In this document: positions 14,442 to 15,342 of the stretch, piece by piece
Layout of the letters: the number at the start of each line of letters is the position of its first letter
Numbering within the stretch: position 1 is the first letter of the stretch
From: Bacilli bacterium
GTDB lineage: Bacteria; Bacillota_I; Bacilli_A; RF39; UBA660
Length of the DNA stretch: 15,342 nt
Reading direction: 5' to 3'
Assembly: GCA_900772095.1 (NCBI GenBank)
Contig: CAAGQJ010000041.1
Span: forward strand, 1-15,342
The notes under the pieces: generated by a model
What the model saw: only the letters and a program-made list of their open reading frames with translations
The model's database searches: none
What the model was told of the DNA's origin: nothing
Position numbers and translations under genes: made by a program

Positions 14442-15342
14442 TTATTCTGTTTCTACATAAATTGTTGTGAACTTACAATGTGTAAGAGGCTTAACTTGAA
14501 TAGTATTATCTACTACTTCAATACTATCTGCATATTCTTCTTTTAAATCCACATAATATGCTTTCTTAATATTTTGAGTAAATACTAATGTATCACTTTC
14601 TTCTTCATGGAACTGTCCATTATAAAGTCTGATAATATATCCATCTTTATCTTCAGCTTTCTTAATAGCACTTACAACTAATTTATTCTCTGTAGAGAAT
14701 AATGAATAACTATCTTCTTTTGTACCTTCTATTTCAGGTTCAGAGAAGATTAATCTACCATTTAAGAATTCTGAATACTCTCTTGCAACAACTGGAGTAT
14801 TGTATGCTTTTGCTGTATTTGCAATATGTGCACTATTGAAATCACCTGCAAAAGTAGTGAAACCAAATGAGAAATCAAGTGGTTTCTGTAATTCAGCATC
14901 ACGTGTTTCAATAATACGTTCTCCACTCGCACGTCCTGGACGATAAATAAGATCTTCTTTACCCATAAATGAGTAAGTTCTAAATAGTGTTAAACGGATT
15001 GCATGATCATCAATAACTTCATATTCACGTACTCCCTGAGGAATTAATGCGATACCTCTTTCACCATTACTTAAGCTTACAAAGCTCTGTGTAGGTTCAA
15101 TAGAGATAGGTGGTTCCTGCCATGTAGTATTACTCTGCTGGAAGTTGACTGGTAAGTCGTTATTCACTTCTTCTTTTACTGTTTTTGATCTTTCTAACGC
15201 TGCATTATAAAGAGCCATTTCTTTTTCATGAACATTTTCTCTTTCAATAGCACCAAACTGTTCATCTGCAATATTTACTTTTGAAACAAGATCAGCATCA
15301 AATACAACACAAAGACGATGTGATTTACCAACATTATCTACA
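14442..15342 (-). CDS. GH38-family alpha-mannosidase, C-terminal part (cut by window edge)
   Basis: The frame is open to the right edge of the window, so about 300 codons of the 3' end are present and the start is missing. Methionine at 15218 is internal: the preceding codons read VDNVGKSHRLCVVFDAD and continue the family pattern. The sequence matches the C-terminal beta-sandwich region of bacterial GH38 mannosidases and mannosylglycerate hydrolases: SFVSLSNGERGIALIPQG, REYEVID, LTLFRTYSFMGKEDL and RPGRASGE. The catalytic N-terminal barrel lies outside the window, so substrate (alpha-mannoside, 6-phospho-mannosylglycerate or other) cannot be judged. It is probably cytoplasmic and part of carbohydrate use, and marks the chromosomal flank of the defence island. 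Confidence 0.85.
   Translation of the reverse strand, partial: VDNVGKSHRLCVVFDADLVSKVNIADEQFGAIERENVHEKEMALYNAALERSKTVKEEVNNDLPVNFQQSNTTWQEPPISIEPTQSFVSLSNGERGIALIPQGVREYEVIDDHAIRLTLFRTYSFMGKEDLIYRPGRASGERIIETRDAELQKPLDFSFGFTTFAGDFNSAHIANTAKAYNTPVVAREYSEFLNGRLIFSEPEIEGTKEDSYSLFSTENKLVVSAIKKAEDKDGYIIRLYNGQFHEEESDTLVFTQNIKKAYYVDLKEEYADSIEVVDNTIQVKPLTHCKFTTIYVETE

Noticed and set aside
1..15342. CRISPR array, tRNA or rRNA genes
   Set aside because: No regularly spaced direct repeats, no cloverleaf and no rRNA-like sequence were seen; the only repeats are the four inversion cores and short palindromes.

Overview
The window comes from a low-GC, AT-rich Bacillota (Firmicute) chromosome. Coding is dense, Shine-Dalgarno sites are strong (AGGAGG type), and rho-independent terminators are present. 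A gut Erysipelotrichia- or Clostridia-like bacterium would fit, but that is an inference from composition and protein style. Most of the window is a defence island. It lies between a structured, possibly IS605-like segment at the left edge and a metabolic gene (the C-terminal part of a GH38 alpha-mannosidase) that runs off the right edge.

Left part, + strand (1-3107): positions 1-150 hold three closely spaced hairpins with no intact gene, perhaps the 3' end of a TnpB-type element. After an AT-rich gap come two translationally coupled genes. The first encodes a 342-aa protein with a PD-(D/E)XK-like signature (D...QxK). The second encodes a 536-aa SMC/Rad50-like ATPase with a degenerate Walker A, a single CxxC, coiled coil, an SGSEE signature and a Walker B. 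This nuclease plus SMC-ATPase pair resembles Lamassu or ABC-three-component defence modules but is compact, and it is the least certain system here. It converges on hsdR at a hairpin terminator at 3252-3287.

Middle part, mostly - strand (3367-12200): a complete type I restriction-modification locus, transcribed hsdM - hsdS - integrase - hsdS N-half - AlbA_2/Schlafen-type gene - hsdR. The specificity gene is built to shuffle. The active hsdS (N1+C1) is accompanied by a silent N-terminal half (N2, - strand) and a silent C-terminal half (C2, + strand). A tyrosine recombinase gene lies among them. A 15-bp core, ATAAACAATAATTTA, occurs four times in alternating orientation (7208, 7861, 9507, 10214). 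It codes for I-N-N-N-L at the centre of HsdS, so inversion swaps target-recognition halves in frame. Two of the four copies are extended to 24 bp and lie directly after the stop codons of the C-halves.

Right part, - strand (12467-15342): a 592-aa AIPR (abortive infection phage resistance) protein with an N-terminal nuclease-like motif, its own terminator, and a promoter with an imperfect inverted repeat around the -10. It is followed (upstream on this strand) by a strong terminator and the GH38 gene.

How it works together (inference): the recombinase gives cell-to-cell variation in HsdS specificity, so the population carries several methylation patterns. HsdM/HsdS methylate and HsdR cuts. 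AIPR, the nuclease-ATPase pair and perhaps the AlbA_2 protein are additional layers of antiphage defence.
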